Assembly: GCA_963931865.1 (NCBI GenBank)
Contig: OZ007515.1
Span: 8,228,685-8,292,684, forward strand
DNA from: Axinella damicornis
Taxonomy: Eukaryota > Porifera > Demospongiae > Axinellida > Axinellidae
Length of the DNA: 64,000 nt
Direction: 5' to 3'
The notes below the pieces were generated by a model that was not told the origin of the DNA, made no database searches, and saw nothing but the letters and a program-made list of their open reading frames with translations. Made by a program: the position numbers and the translations under genes. Shown in pieces: positions 31,618 through 42,967 of the stretch; position 1 is the stretch's first letter; every line of letters starts with the position of its first letter.

Positions 31618-32767
31618 CATAATTATATTATGCATTGATTCTCCACACCAGACGGAGAAGGCATATGCCAGTGACCGCAAAGATAAATGCCTTGTAAGCA
31701 CATTGCCTGGCACTATGTTCTTCAAGTACATAAATATTACAAACCAGTGGATATCACACTCTAGCAGAGCAAGATATTCCAGGTTAGATTCCCATTGGTT
31801 AGAAACATACACTGTTACAGACCTGAGGTGGTGGCTTTTATGTAGAGAAATCCATTCTCCCACATCAAGGTGGAAAGCACATGGTGTGCACTACTTAGAT
31901 GGGCTTTTACAGCTCAAATTACCTGCGTGTGCCTAATCAAAGCAAGATAAGTGTTTCCTCCTCTTGGGAATTTAATTGAGTAGCTAGGGAGTTGCAGAAG
32001 TGATCTAATTAAGTATGTACATTATACACACCACTGGTCTCACCACAACCACCTACGTACACACAAGCATGCCACACAAGTCAGCTCAGCAGCTAAACCT
32101 GTGATGCAAGCATTTTGGTTTTGGTAAATACTCTTCCACACAAAAGTGAGTATTGGATAAAAAAATAATTGATAGGTTTCAAGTGCATGACATTACATTA
32201 CTTTTTACAGAATTCATGAAGCCTTGAATTGGAATGAAATCATCGATGTTGATGGTTCCTACCTGTATAGTGCAAAAATCTATTCACTGCACTCGAGCCA
32301 ACTCGTGAATACAAGGAAGCACAAGCACATCCAAATGCTTTCACAAAAGAATGCACAGTTTTGAGCACATTTTCATTTGAGTGCTTTTGCACAATTGTGT
32401 ACATGAATGCACAAAGTGTTCTACATGGGCATTCATGACACCGGAAAGGTACACAGTATCCATTCAGAGTTGGTTTCAACCAAGCATGCAGAGGAACTTC
32501 CTATTCCAAAGAGTTTAATGAAGGAGGAGGTGGTAGAGTATCGGAGAAAGCTAAGGTGATGGCACATGAAAACCTGCTAACAAACTGACACAAACTGACA
32601 CAAACTGAAGCAGAAGAGCAACAAAGACGAATGAGAGGTCGGAAGCTCTGAAGAAAGCCAAGGCATCAGTTGTCTCTCATTTCACCTCGGACAACACCTT
32701 CTCACCGCCACCACCTGCAGCACAGAGACCATACAACACCACACCCATCGCTGCACACTACAGTTTT

Positions 32768-33108
32768 GATATGGCGCAGCAGGTGTTCTACCCCAACGAC
32801 CCTCTTCAACTGGGCCCCATGTATTTCCTGACTCCTAGGAAGTGTTTGGAGTATGCTGCGAGGCCATTCCCCGACAGGTGACCTACCTGATTGATGAGGC
32901 AGTAGACATGGCCATGGGCAAGGGTTCCAACACCATCGTCAGCATGCTCCACCACTTATTTGCGCACCATGGGCTGGGAGAGGAGACAGTGCACCTGCAT
33001 GCCGACAACTGTGGTGGGCAAAACAAAAACTCAACCATGGTTCAGTACCTGCTGTGGAGGGTGATGACAGGCTGCCCAAGGAAATCACTCTTTCGTTCAT
33101 GGTAGTAG
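32768..33108 (+). pseudogene. DUF7869-like transposon-associated domain, copy B
   Basis: Base-for-base the same as 22430-22770 as far as I can read, including the frameshift before PKEITLSFMVVG and the early stop. Identical inactivating changes in both copies mean decay came before duplication or was spread by conversion. Confidence 0.55.
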
Positions 33109-35159
33109 GCTAGTGTATATTGTAGGTTTTAGGATTAAGTAAAATAAACAGGTTGAAGGAAAATAAATCATACGCATGATTCCCTCACCAGAGCAGTGCT
33201 CCGTCCCATACAGTATCTTCCCATTGTCACACCCTCAACCACAGGTATGCCTGCAGGCACTTTGGTGCGACAGTATAGCACACTATGCCAACAATTCTCC
33301 ATTTTCATCTTTTATGGCTTCATAGAATAGTTGTTCACCATCATCTGATTATACAACATCCGTACATGTACAGCCACAACAGTTGAGCTGCTGGATGGTA
33401 CGGGACACAGTGGCTGGACGAGGTCATGATTTCAGTGGGGGCATTCCTACATGATTGATCAGGAACTTGTTAGCCGCCTTTTTCACACCAGATACGTACC
33501 CTCTCCAAGTCAAGTGGACTGGGAAAAGGAAACCGTAACTACGTACGTACGTATGTCAGTAAAGGTTAAAGCAATCCGCCTCGACTTTTAGACCCAGACG
33601 TTCCAGGAGCCTGCATCAGCAAGTTTATGGAATGTACCATATCATACATATTACATTTGATATCAACAATATGTGCAGTCAAAGCGTAAGGTGTCGCACA
33701 GCATTCTGATCGATTGCACAAATGTGCACAAAGTTTCGTTGTATACTGAAAGTAGAAGCCTGACTCACATATAACATCGATCCCTTGTATGAACCTGCTA
33801 TATGTTCAAGTGCCATACAAGCATGTGAATGTTAACGCATGCATGATCGTATGCATTTTCAAGGTTGACCAATACATATAGTGTACTTGTTGCAGATATC
33901 CATGACAGTTTAATTGTTTTTAGCGTCATATGGTGGTTTACAGTGTTTCATTGCATTGCTTGGACAATTTTCCAATGATTGTATGCAGTTTTCAACATTA
34001 CTTATACTTGTTGTGGATTCGTCAAACTGAAGGCTTTTAGCATCACCAGTGCACAGTTGCCTATACATACTAATGGCAAATGTCATCACGGTTTGTTTCA
34101 TTCCCTTCCGGATAGATGTTGACTTGCATATCCATTGATGTGAAATACCACCCTCCCAAGCAAAGAGGGCTCATTATACGTAGGAGTAGCCGTTTGTCTG
34201 AACAGGTGTTTACACCTACTTGACCAGTATGGTGTTCCTCACCAAAGTGAGGAATGTATTCGGAAGGAGCTCCAACAGAGCAAGCTTGCTGCAACCAGAA
34301 TGAAGCAGTACTCAATACTGACCATTAATTATACTCATTGTACTTGTTGTGGATATCAATGATGGTTAACTACATGATTGCTTCATTAGGTGTTTCGTCA
34401 AATTTCAACAGCACACTGAAGGCTTTTAGCATCATCAGTGCACAGTTGCCCTTACATACATGTAACTACGTAAATACAAATGGCCAATGAAATCACGGTT
34501 TGTTTCATTCCCTTCTGTATAGATGTTGACTTGCATATCCATTCATGTGAAATACCACCCTCCCAAGCAAAGTGGGCTCATTCCAGGAGTAGCCATATGT
34601 CTGAACAGGTGTTTACAACTACTTGACCAGCATGGTGTTCCTCACCAAAGTGAAGACTGTATTCGGAAGGAGCTCCGACAGAGCAAGCTTGCTGCAACCA
34701 GAATGAAGCAGTACTTCCGTAAAGGAGTCACTGGGTCGTCCAGTCAAGGGGCTCAGGAGGTGTCATTACACATGCATGCAGGTTTACTGATACCACTGCT
34801 CTGATACTATAGCTACGTTGGCAGCACATACAGACTACCACCTAGGCAGCGGCTTTCAATCCCTACACTGTTACATGACCTGTCAGCTGCGGTACCCAGA
34901 TATTTCATGTTCTAAGTTAAACCTTGTGTATCGCTGTCATTTTTTTCATTTGTAGGGATCATTGTTCTCTTCTTTCAAAGATGAAACCAAGGAGTCCCAA
35001 GGAGTCCCCATCTGTTTCATCCAGCAGACCTCACCACCACTTCAGATTCCACTGCAGAGTGTATTTAAACGTCCCAATTTGGTGAAAAGAAGGAATGCAT
35101 CTACAGCTTAGCAAGCTTCCGTGATGGTGTTAATATTGTAGTCTTAAACGTTCAGTGAA

Positions 35160-35337
35160 AATTGTGATGGTGGGACTGGGAGGGAGCTGGCCCCTCCCCT
35201 CCTCACTACTGCCTGGAGAAGACTCCTGCTCATAATGGCCGAAGATGTGGAGATGAACCCAGGACCTTTAATATATCGTCATGGTGAGAACCTACCACTA
35301 TTGTACTTGCACTATATTATGCCTAAGCACTCATAGG
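35160..35337 (+). pseudogene. 2A-like frame, copy B (no start codon)
   Basis: Counterpart of 24824-24961. The 2A core at 35241-35267 reads EDVEMNPGP: Glu replaces the first Gly, while DVExNPGP is kept. One codon has been added in the hydrophobic part (LLLIMA) and a 24-base insertion follows the core. The ATG of copy A is AAT here, so no in-frame start is seen. Confidence 0.55.
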
Positions 35338-35490
35338 AATTCACAGAGGCAGTCCTTGATAGCTGTGCAGAATGCCAGCACCAGTTCTGCACACGCCAAC
35401 TCTCACACGAGGTTATAACACATCACCACAATTGTGTCACTCATCAACAATTATTTGGATATCAACTGGACTTGTCGCAGCCATTCTCTA

Positions 35491-35605
35491 GTCTCGTTCC
35501 CAGACCTCCCTCGGAAAAATTCACAAGGGAGACCTCTACAGAACCAGTCCAATAGACGGGATTTTTACGACGGGAACTAGACTAGCCACTCTCTAATGCT
35601 ACTAA
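35491..35605. mobile_element. MITE with CTAGTCTCGTTCCCA ends, copy B
   Basis: Same small inverted-end element as at 25127, here with a single right end (GGGAACTAGACTAG) followed by one 34-bp unit. It serves as the unexpanded reference for the array in copy A. Confidence 0.75.
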
Positions 35606-35899
35606 TGCAGCCTGATCTCCCCAATTATTCTCTGTTATTCTCTCAATAATATTGTATGGCCAGATGTTGTAATAAAGAATTGATCATGCATGTTGTGATA
35701 GTTCCTGACCCCTGGATTCCTCCTGTCTATCACACTTCAGGATTTATGGTTACCAGCTGTGCACAAGACAGCTAGACATTCATACAGTTGTCAGTTATCA
35801 ACAGGAACGCTCTATGGAAGAATAGTCCTTAATGCTCCAAGAGACTATGTCCTGTAATGTTCAATGAAATGAATATTGTTATAAAAAGTAACTCCGCCT

Positions 35900-36624
35900 A
35901 TGTCAAGCTTGACAAGAGCCAAGGAGCCGGCAGCCATTAATACAGAGTATATTGGCACAATTGCTGAAGAGACAGATCTGTTAAGAGAGATAACTATTTC
36001 CAGGGCTCTTGGACAAATAGTGGTACGTGCTTAATCATACAATATGCTAAACTGTATACTCAGTACAACAATACTGCATACATAGGTGCAGCGTCATCAA
36101 GACAGAGCAGATGAGGCATTCGAAAGACTGTTTAACAGCAGGATCGAAACTACTTATCCCCAGGAAGTCTATGTTTGTCATGCAAACCTAATTCGATATT
36201 TCCTGTCAAGGTAAACAAGCATACTTGTTTTACCTCCCTGATTAGACAATAACAATATTCATTCTGCCACATACTGTACAGGTTTCTTCATTGCCCATTC
36301 ATGACCACTTGCCAATACAAAATCTACTACTGCAGCATTACAAGAGTATCAATTGATCCCCATGGCATTGCAACGACAGTTTACAAAATCTATACAGACC
36401 ACCTAGCAAGGTTTATAGCGTTCATTAGGGTTTCATTACTTGATTATGATTGGAGGGGCAACCATACTACTGTAATGAATAATGAACCAGCTTTTTATGT
36501 GCAAGACTCCCTGTTGAAATGGGAAACCATGAATCTCATTGGAGTGGCCAAGATTGGGCATAAGATTGTGCAATCAGAAGGGAAAACCGATTCCTTTCAG
36601 ATCACTTTTCCCCTGGCCATCTGA
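35900..36624 (+). CDS. Three-exon gene, unknown function (196 aa)
   Basis: Exons 35900-36022, 36086-36210 and 36282-36624 join in frame with GT-AG introns of 63 and 71 bases. The protein starts MSSLTRAKEPAAINTEYIGT, continues IAEETDLLREITISRALGQI, VQRHQDRADEAFERLFNSRI, ETTYPQEVYVCHANLIRYFL and ends DSFQITFPLAI with TGA. No frameshift or stop interrupts it, and AATAAA lies at 36752. No domain is recognised; there is no signal peptide or membrane segment. The start codon coincides with the right boundary of duplication copy B, so it may be the intact host gene at the border or the last gene of the composite unit, lost from copy A. Confidence 0.55.
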
Positions 36625-36783
36625 GTCACCATTGGAACCAAAACGTTGAAGGTGATTGAATAACTGGTGCATGATTCTTCATGCACATCCTTACATAAGG
36701 AAAAAACAGCAGTTGACTAGTGTAGGAAATGATTTTGTATCACACAATACCAAATAAATACACACTGTACAGCAAATGGTAGT

Positions 36784-37545
36784 TTGTTATTAGATACGTC
36801 GGGCGAATCTCAAAAATTGGGGGGTCTTCAGCCCCTCATGAACCCCCTCTCCTCTGTCTATACACCCTTGTTGATTAGTATCATTCGACTCCTTTCACAG
36901 CACAAGGCTGAGCTTAGGGGAATCGCACCTAGTCCTTGCCGTGCTGTCTTCGAGATCAATGGACTATCGAACTTCATGTCAACTGACTGTATACAACCAA
37001 TACAACTCCTACTCCAGACAATCTCATAACTGACTCAGGATCCAATGAGAAAGTGTACCATCTCAGTGAATGTGTTTTCAAGGGTGGACATGAGAGCACG
37101 GTGAGTACCAGTGTCGTCTTCTGTTGTTACAAGGTACCTACATGTTGCTCTGCTTTACACAAAGACTCCATCTCCAGCCTTTGGAAGGACTGCTGTATAC
37201 GTATGTCCATAATTGCCAAGCAAAGCCAAAAATTCAAGTGGCCATCATGGGTCATCTATGACCACAGTTATCGGCAAGATGCAGCAGAAAAGAATAAGAC
37301 CGACTGGTCAAAAGTTGATGCAGGGCTCCATGTACATACAGTGCTGCATGGCCAAACGTTCAGAGGGGTGGTGCCATTATTCCACAAGCCTGCAGCTGCA
37401 TTACTTGCACCTTAGTTACAGCACTCGTACACTGTTTGCTACTTGCAACCCCCACTATTTTTTGGTCTCAGCTCCTACCAAACGGCTACGTTCTGAACAT
37501 CTTGCTATACACAGGCTGCGAGACTCGAGATCTGCAAGGTGCTAG
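36784..37545 (+). pseudogene. DIRS-type gag-like fragments
   Basis: 37210-37370 reads FKWPSWVIYDHSYRQDAAEK, KTDWSKVDAGLHVHTVLHGQ, and in a second frame AKRSEGWC. PxWxxYDxxFRxxAA...WSKVD and GQAxxxxGWC are the conserved parts of the gag-like protein seen also at 30131 and 50900. 36880-37100 (AELRGIAPSPCRAVFEINGL, STDCIQP) could belong to the same or a neighbouring element. The later frame has SAPTKRLRSEHLA. Frameshifts and missing zinc ligands show decay. Confidence 0.45.
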
Positions 37546-37686
37546 AGATGAGTATTCCAAACTGCTCCAAATTTGCATATTCATGACATAACGGCGCTTC
37601 AAAATCTCTACACTCCTGCAACACATCAATGGGTGGAATTCCATCCTACGTAGCTAACAGCCTGTCTAAGCTGGAAGGGTATTAGC

Positions 37687-38425
37687 ATGCCATCCTACTG
37701 TCCTACACGCTGGTGGAGCAAGTGGGAAGTAATGAAGTCTGCGATGACGATGTTCGGTGAGGTTGAGCTGTTTCTCTCCGCACATGATGATATTGCTCCA
37801 GCAACATGCTCCAAGCTCCGCACCATTCTGGCTGATCCAGCACAAAGAAGCTCACTTCTATTAGAACTAGCAGCAACTGTGGACACTGGTGAACCACTGG
37901 TGAAGGCAACGTACAATCTGGAAGGAGATGGCTTCACGGCAATGAAATCCTATGAGATGGTGAGTACAGTCCCAGCATCCGCTCAGACGACTCACTTTCC
38001 CAATGTTGCAGCCATTGCCAGGCAACTAAGTGGAGGCAGCAGTGATGCTCAGCAGCAGTTGGTAGCAGCATATGCCTTTGAATGTATGAAGCCAAGCCTG
38101 CAGTACCTTTCAGATGTTTTCTCTGGCACCTTGAACGATATACTGGCTGTGTTCAAAGCAGCTAGGCATTTTAACCCTCACAAGGTGCAGACAATAAAGC
38201 CATAAGCATCATCCACTGACTCCTTAGCTGTGATTCCCTTCCTGAATTCAATGCTGAGTTGCCCAACATACTTGGCTGAGGCTACAGATATTGCTCCTCA
38301 AATCTGTCCCCTTAGATGGTGGTGAATGAATGCGTCAGATCTGCCCAATTGGTCTGTAGCTGCTCGCGGGTTGTACTTACCTCAGCTGCAGCTGAGAGAG
38401 TATTTTCAATTCTAAACAACAGCAG
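37687..38425 (+). pseudogene. hAT-superfamily transposase remnant
   Basis: A 172-codon frame reads PSYCPTRWWSKWEVMKSAMT, MFGEVELFLSAHDDIAPATC, KLRTILADPAQRSSLLLELA, GEPLVKATYNLEGDGF. Past its stop, other frames give AEATDIAPQICPLRWW, LPNWSVAARG and finally SAAAERVFSILNN, the C-terminal dimerisation motif of hAT transposases with its catalytic Glu. TRWWSKWE and NLEGDG are typical of one hAT lineage common in invertebrates. At least two frameshifts separate the parts, and the N-terminal zinc finger and first catalytic Asp were not found. Different lineage from the intact hAT at 45041. Confidence 0.65.
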
Positions 38426-38439
38426 GCAAGATCACATAA

Positions 38440-38757
38440 TTATTACAAAATTATGTTGGAAGGTTCTCTAATGATGAAATACAGCCATTGTGAAACTTGA
38501 TATAATTTTGTAGTTACTGGTGTTGTTGTGCGTTTGTAACTCAAGTCACGTGATACTTTGCAGTTTTGCATTCCGAGTTTGGACGGAGCAAGCAACCTGA
38601 AAAACGTGGTACCGTTTAACCGCGGCTACCAGGAGTGCGGTTGCCCCTCGTAATTATTACAAAATTATGTTGGAAGGTTCTCTAATGATGAAATACAGCC
38701 ATTGTGAAACTTGATATAATTTTTGTAGTTACTGGTGTTGTTGTGCGTTTGTAACTA
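38440..38757. repeat. 105-bp direct repeat flanking a 105-bp insert
   Basis: The segment starting ATAATTATTACAAAATTATG and ending GTTGTTGTGCGTTTGTAACT occurs at 38440-38543 and again at 38648-38756 with one extra T. Between them is about 105 bases of unrelated, more GC-rich sequence (CACGTGATACTTTGC to GCGGTTGCCCCTCG). The first copy directly follows the hAT remnant. Confidence 0.85.
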
Positions 38758-39049
38758 CTACAGATTATGGTGCTTGTACATTTGTATTCCTCCTTTTTTG
38801 CATTGCCACTACACACACTCTTTCGGAATAATAGTAGAGAAGTTGAAACCACTTTGCAGCAACTCAACGAATGCTATGACCCTACAAGCACTTTGACTGA
38901 AACTTATTGTTATCATCACTCGACGTCACTTCAAGGTCTGGCATGATCACTTGGATGTATCGGGTCACTCCCATTTTCTGGTCCTGATCAGTGCTGTGTA
39001 TGATCCGAATTATTTCTGTTTGTATGTATGTACGTACGTATGAACGTAT

Positions 39050-40735
39050 GCATACAGAATGCCGTCACAGTAGCTGATCGGGAACGAGGTTTGTTTTGAT
39101 AGTCTTTTGCATTCAGACCTTTGTGACCTGTTGAGTAGCAACAATGATTTGTCCTACCCTCCTGCTGGACTTCCATATTGGTCAGCAGGATGACCAGCTT
39201 TCCTTCACCTCTGCATTGATAGACAAGGCTATTGTTTAACTCTTTTCTTTTGCATGTACGTACGTACGAACATATGTACACAGATGGCAGTTAATGCCGT
39301 CACAGTAGCTGATCGGGAACGAGGTTTGTTTTGATAATCTTTAACACTGTGACCTGTTGAGCACTCAGACTTTTGTGACCTGTTGAGCAGCAACAACATT
39401 ACAACACTGTTGATTTGTCCTACCCTCCTGTTGGACTTCCGTGTTTGTCAGCAGGATGACCAGCTTTCCTTCACCCCTGCATTCATAATAGATCAAGGCT
39501 ATCATTTAATTATTTTCTTTTGTGTGTACATACGTACAAACATAATATTATGCATACAGATGGCAATTAATGCCGTCACAGTAGCTGATCAGGAACGAGG
39601 TTTGTTTTAATAATCTTTTGCACTCTGACCTTTGTGACCTGTTGAGCAGCAGCAATATTACAACACTCTTGATTTGCCCTACCCTCCTGCTGGACTTCCA
39701 TATGGTCAGCAGGATGACCAGCTTTCCTTTACATTCACAGATCAACTTATTGCTTACATTGTAATTGCTTACACCACTACCATCGCACTGTATGTGTACT
39801 ATGGCCTCACCACCTACAACCATCCCATCTCTCCCATTTGAGATTGTCCTCAATATTGTCCAATACCTCCCGGTCAAAGGTACACTACACTTTCAAGCAA
39901 ATCTACCACTGCTTTCGATGCAGTGTACTACTCATTTTCTCACAGAGCGGTTGTCAAATTCAAGACTTCCCTCAACGCAACTGGCACAATATTATTATCC
40001 TTCTACCCTTTGCAGATCAATCAAACAACAATACCTTTCTCCTCTAGATACACCGAGGCCACCGCGCCACTACGACCACCGCGCCACGACGACCACGCAA
40101 GGCATCCATATTCACAAATTTTGTGACCTGTTGAGCAGCAACAATGATTTGTCCTACCCTCCTGCTGGACTTCCATATTTGTCAGCAGGATGACCAGCTT
40201 TCCTTCACCCCTGCATTCATAGATCAAGGCTATCGTTTAATTCTTTTCTTTTGCATGTACGTACGTACGAACATAATATGTATACAGATGGCAATTAATG
40301 CCGTCACAGTAGCTGATCAGGAACGAGGTTTGTTTTGATAATCTTTTGCACTCTGACATTTGTGACCTGTTGAGCACACTGACTTTTTTGACCTGTTGAG
40401 CAGCAACAATGATTTGTCCTACCCTCCTGCTGGACTTCCATATGGTCAGCAGGATGACAAGCTTTCTTTCACCTCTGCATTTATAGATCAAGGCTATCGT
40501 TCAACTCTTTTCTTTTGCATATACGTACATACGTATGAACATATGTACACAGATGGCAGTTAATGCGGTCACAGTAGCTGATCGGGAACGAGGTTTGTTT
40601 TGATAATCTTTTGCACTCTGACCTTTGTGACCTGTTGAGCAGCAACAATATTACAACACTCTTGATTTGTCCTACCCTCCTGCTGGACTTCCATATTTGT
40701 CAGCAGGATGACCAGCTTTCCTTTACATTCATACG
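39050..40735 (+). repeat. Tandem array of 235-275-bp exon-like modules
   Basis: The marker GTAGCTGATCRGGAACGAGG occurs at about 39071, 39306, 39581, 40311 and 40573. Each module carries a short exon-like piece (ATGGCARTTAATGC through GGAACGAG, MAINAVTVADQER, preceded by TACAG and followed by GTTTGT) and a second piece (SSNNDLSYPPAGLP / ICPTLLLDFHICQQDDQLSF). The third-to-fourth interval is longer because an F-box-like module is inserted (39735-40171); another follows at 40737. It looks like repeated local duplication of exons of one gene. Confidence 0.75.
39735..40171 (+). CDS. F-box-like exon module, copy 2
   Basis: Nearly identical to 28319-28756, with ATGGCCTCACCACC and the LPFEIVLNIVQYLPVK segment, the same GTACAC donor and CACAGAG acceptor. 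It is embedded in the tandem array and ends in the array's own SSNNDLSYPPAGLP piece, which ties the F-box-like exon and the array to one gene family. Confidence 0.4.
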
Positions 40736-40736
40736 T

Positions 40737-41035
40737 AGATCAACTTATTACTTACATTGTCATTGCTTTACACCACTACCATCCCACTGTATGTGCACCA
40801 TGGCCTCACCACCTACAACCATCCCATCTCTCCCATTTGAGATTGTCCTCAATATTGTCCAATACCTCCCGGTCAAAGGTACACTACACTTTCAAGCATA
40901 TCTACCACTGCTTTCGATGCAGTGAACTACTCATTTTCTCACAGAGCGGTTGTCAAATTCAAGACTTCTCTCAACGCAACTGGCACAATAGACATGGCAG
41001 ACCAGGAAATCTTCACAGTTTTGCATGCACACACT
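40737..41035 (+). CDS. F-box-like exon module, copy 3, with a different continuation
   Basis: Same F-box-like exon, but after AVVKFKTSLNATGTI it reads DMADQEIFTVLHAHTRAKEL, QHSHPHS, where copies 1 and 2 read into ILLSF and a pyrimidine-rich stretch. This may be the more complete reading of the gene, with copies 1 and 2 carrying an inserted TTATTATCC-type tract at that point. Confidence 0.4.
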
Positions 41036-41426
41036 AGGGCCAAGGAACTTCAACACTCCCACCCACATTCACAAACTTTGACCAACTTGACAATACTTGT
41101 GGTCTACCTTGTATGGGTCAACTTCTTCGTATCCAATGCCCACATCATAATCATTACGGATAACAGTCCGTGCCGTTCCACCAAACTGGAATTGCTGGGC
41201 GTACATCGGCAGCAATTGTGAAAGAGGTACGTAGATTGTCCAAGACAGTCTGCTTCCATAGAAAGGAAAGTTTGGGAGGATCTCTCATTGTGGGCATCAT
41301 CATTAGCTTTCACTTCATGCGCGTATCTCACACACCAATCACAAATGGAGGAGGTGACGGGCATGACTGATGACATAGATGACAATGTGTGCTGCAATGC
41401 ATAGCCTAGCGCTCAGATCTGGAGTA
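41036..41426. other. No supported gene
   Basis: Short frames on both strands without motifs. Probably the 5' part of the piggyBac remnant that follows. Confidence 0.4.
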
Positions 41427-42060
41427 TGATCATCTCTACAAGGTTTGTCCCGTGATCACTGCAGTAAACAGAGCATGCCAGCAGAACTATCGCGGATCCC
41501 AACATCAATCAATTGATGAGGCAATGGTACGTTTAAAGGCAGAAGCTCCATGAAACAGTATATATGCCCAAGAAACCAACGGAGAGAGGATTCAAAATTT
41601 GGGTTAGGGCTGACAGTTAGCTAAATGCTTATGTCTCCCAGTTTCAATGCTACACTGGTAAAGAAGGCAACACATGAAAGTGGGTCTAGGTGGGAGTGTG
41701 GTGACCACACCAACAAGAGAATGCGTGGGCAAGCACTATAGTGTGTACTTGGATATCTTTTTCAGCAGCATACAACATTATCAGGGCTTCTTGAGGACAA
41801 CATCTATGCAATTGTTTCTCTGACCTTGTTAACAGTGGCAAAGCTAGGGCTTTCATCAAGAAGCAATTATGAATTCGTCAAGCTGACAATGTAGCTGTGA
41901 CAGCATGGTAAAAAATACACGTGTGATGTCAACACAGAATGGCCCATCCAAGACAATTACTGTCAGTAGAGAACAGAACGACGGTAAGAAGGTAATGTGA
42001 ACTGTCCACTGGCAATTGTAGACCATAATAAACACATGAGAGGTGTCGACATGGGGGAAG
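41427..42060 (+). pseudogene. piggyBac transposase remnant 1
   Basis: Frames in turn give YDHLYKVCPVITAVNRACQQ, SIDEAMVRFKGRSSMKQY (first catalytic Asp region, a one-base slip after MVR), then YVSQFQCYTGKEG and near 42020 VDHNKHMRGVD, the third-Asp region (usual YNKHMGGVD). The block from VYTGK to the second Asp (YxDNFFxS) survives only as weak traces (HYSVYLDIFFSS with a shift). Multiple stops make it inactive. It belongs to the PGBD4-like lineage, like remnant 2. Confidence 0.7.
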
Positions 42061-42967
42061 TATCAGCAATATTACCAAAATCCTAAAATCGTTCACTAAT
42101 CCTGACGGAAAGATAAGAATATTGGAAGCACTAGTGGTACGGGAGTCAATGCACCAAACACAACACCGCAGTACACCTGGGGGTGTTCAGACTCCACAGA
42201 TGCATACTGCAAGAGTCGGGAAGGTGTGGAGCTGATGGGGAACTGTCTTTTGCCTGTCTGTACTATATATTCAAAGAGGCAACTATCGTGAAAGAAAATG
42301 GATGGAAGTCACATCATTCCAGAAGAGATGAGGATCTACTTTACTAAGCAGTTAGTTTGTCGACGAAATCTTCTGATGCGTACTGCATTTGAAGACAATC
42401 CCCATTTCAAGCAACCTAAGCCTATGCTGTGTTGCATGTGCTCGTACATGCTCATGCTCTTACTGTGCTCAAGCTCAAGCTGCTGCATCCCGTGCAAAAG
42501 AGGATGTGAAAACGTTCGCATCTGCGCTCAATGCGGCAATCTTTGTCAAGTTACGCAGGACACGCAATACACGCAATAATTGGATGGTAGTCATGTCATT
42601 TCTGTTTCCATTACTGGTTTCCCTTCCTTTATCCAGTCAATCTCACAGTTTTCAGATTCAGGAATTCAACTCAGGTAAAATAACTGAAAAGAATTAGAGT
42701 AATGAACTACAGCAAAAACGAAAGCACACAAACTATGTGTCTAAACAGGTGGTTGAAAGACTCAGGAGTGACGATCGGAAGTGAGAGAGCAGCACAAGCA
42801 GTGGTGTGGCTTCAGAGGCTCTACCTTTCTCTTTTCCATTGAAGCGAGGTGGAGAGGAGATGCACCCAGTTCCTCTGTGCTATGTGCCAGACCTTGGTCA
42901 GAAGGTGTTCCAACTCCTACAGAAATGAGAGGTACAAACATAAAATTAGCAATGCCCTTCTGTAAAT
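42061..42967. other. No clear gene; possible end of remnant 1
   Basis: A plus frame at 42298-42579 is Cys-rich (CCMCSYMLMLLLCSSSSCC, CAQCGNLCQ) and might be the decayed C-terminal Cys-rich domain of the piggyBac remnant, but spacing does not fit well. Confidence 0.3.

Larger units (their letters stand above)
28759..35900. repeat. Composite unit, copy B of a large duplication
   Basis: Matches copy A (20011-25822). The B-specific segment 29431-31182 replaces 122 bases of copy A. B has CGA where A has the TGA stop in VKRLYRELQKS, a 12-base deletion near 32475, and a single 34-bp unit at 35575. The stretch 32478-34915 shows no difference from A by eye. Exons shared with A include LDPHASCLENTVKRRPCSIT with RQVKEARGSSVNEKVLERK, and AELDHAHEQAENWKRGALSR with DYSTILSFSQLDYCSISDTD. 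The right end (CTCCGCCTA) falls on the A of the ATG of the next gene. Confidence 0.9.
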
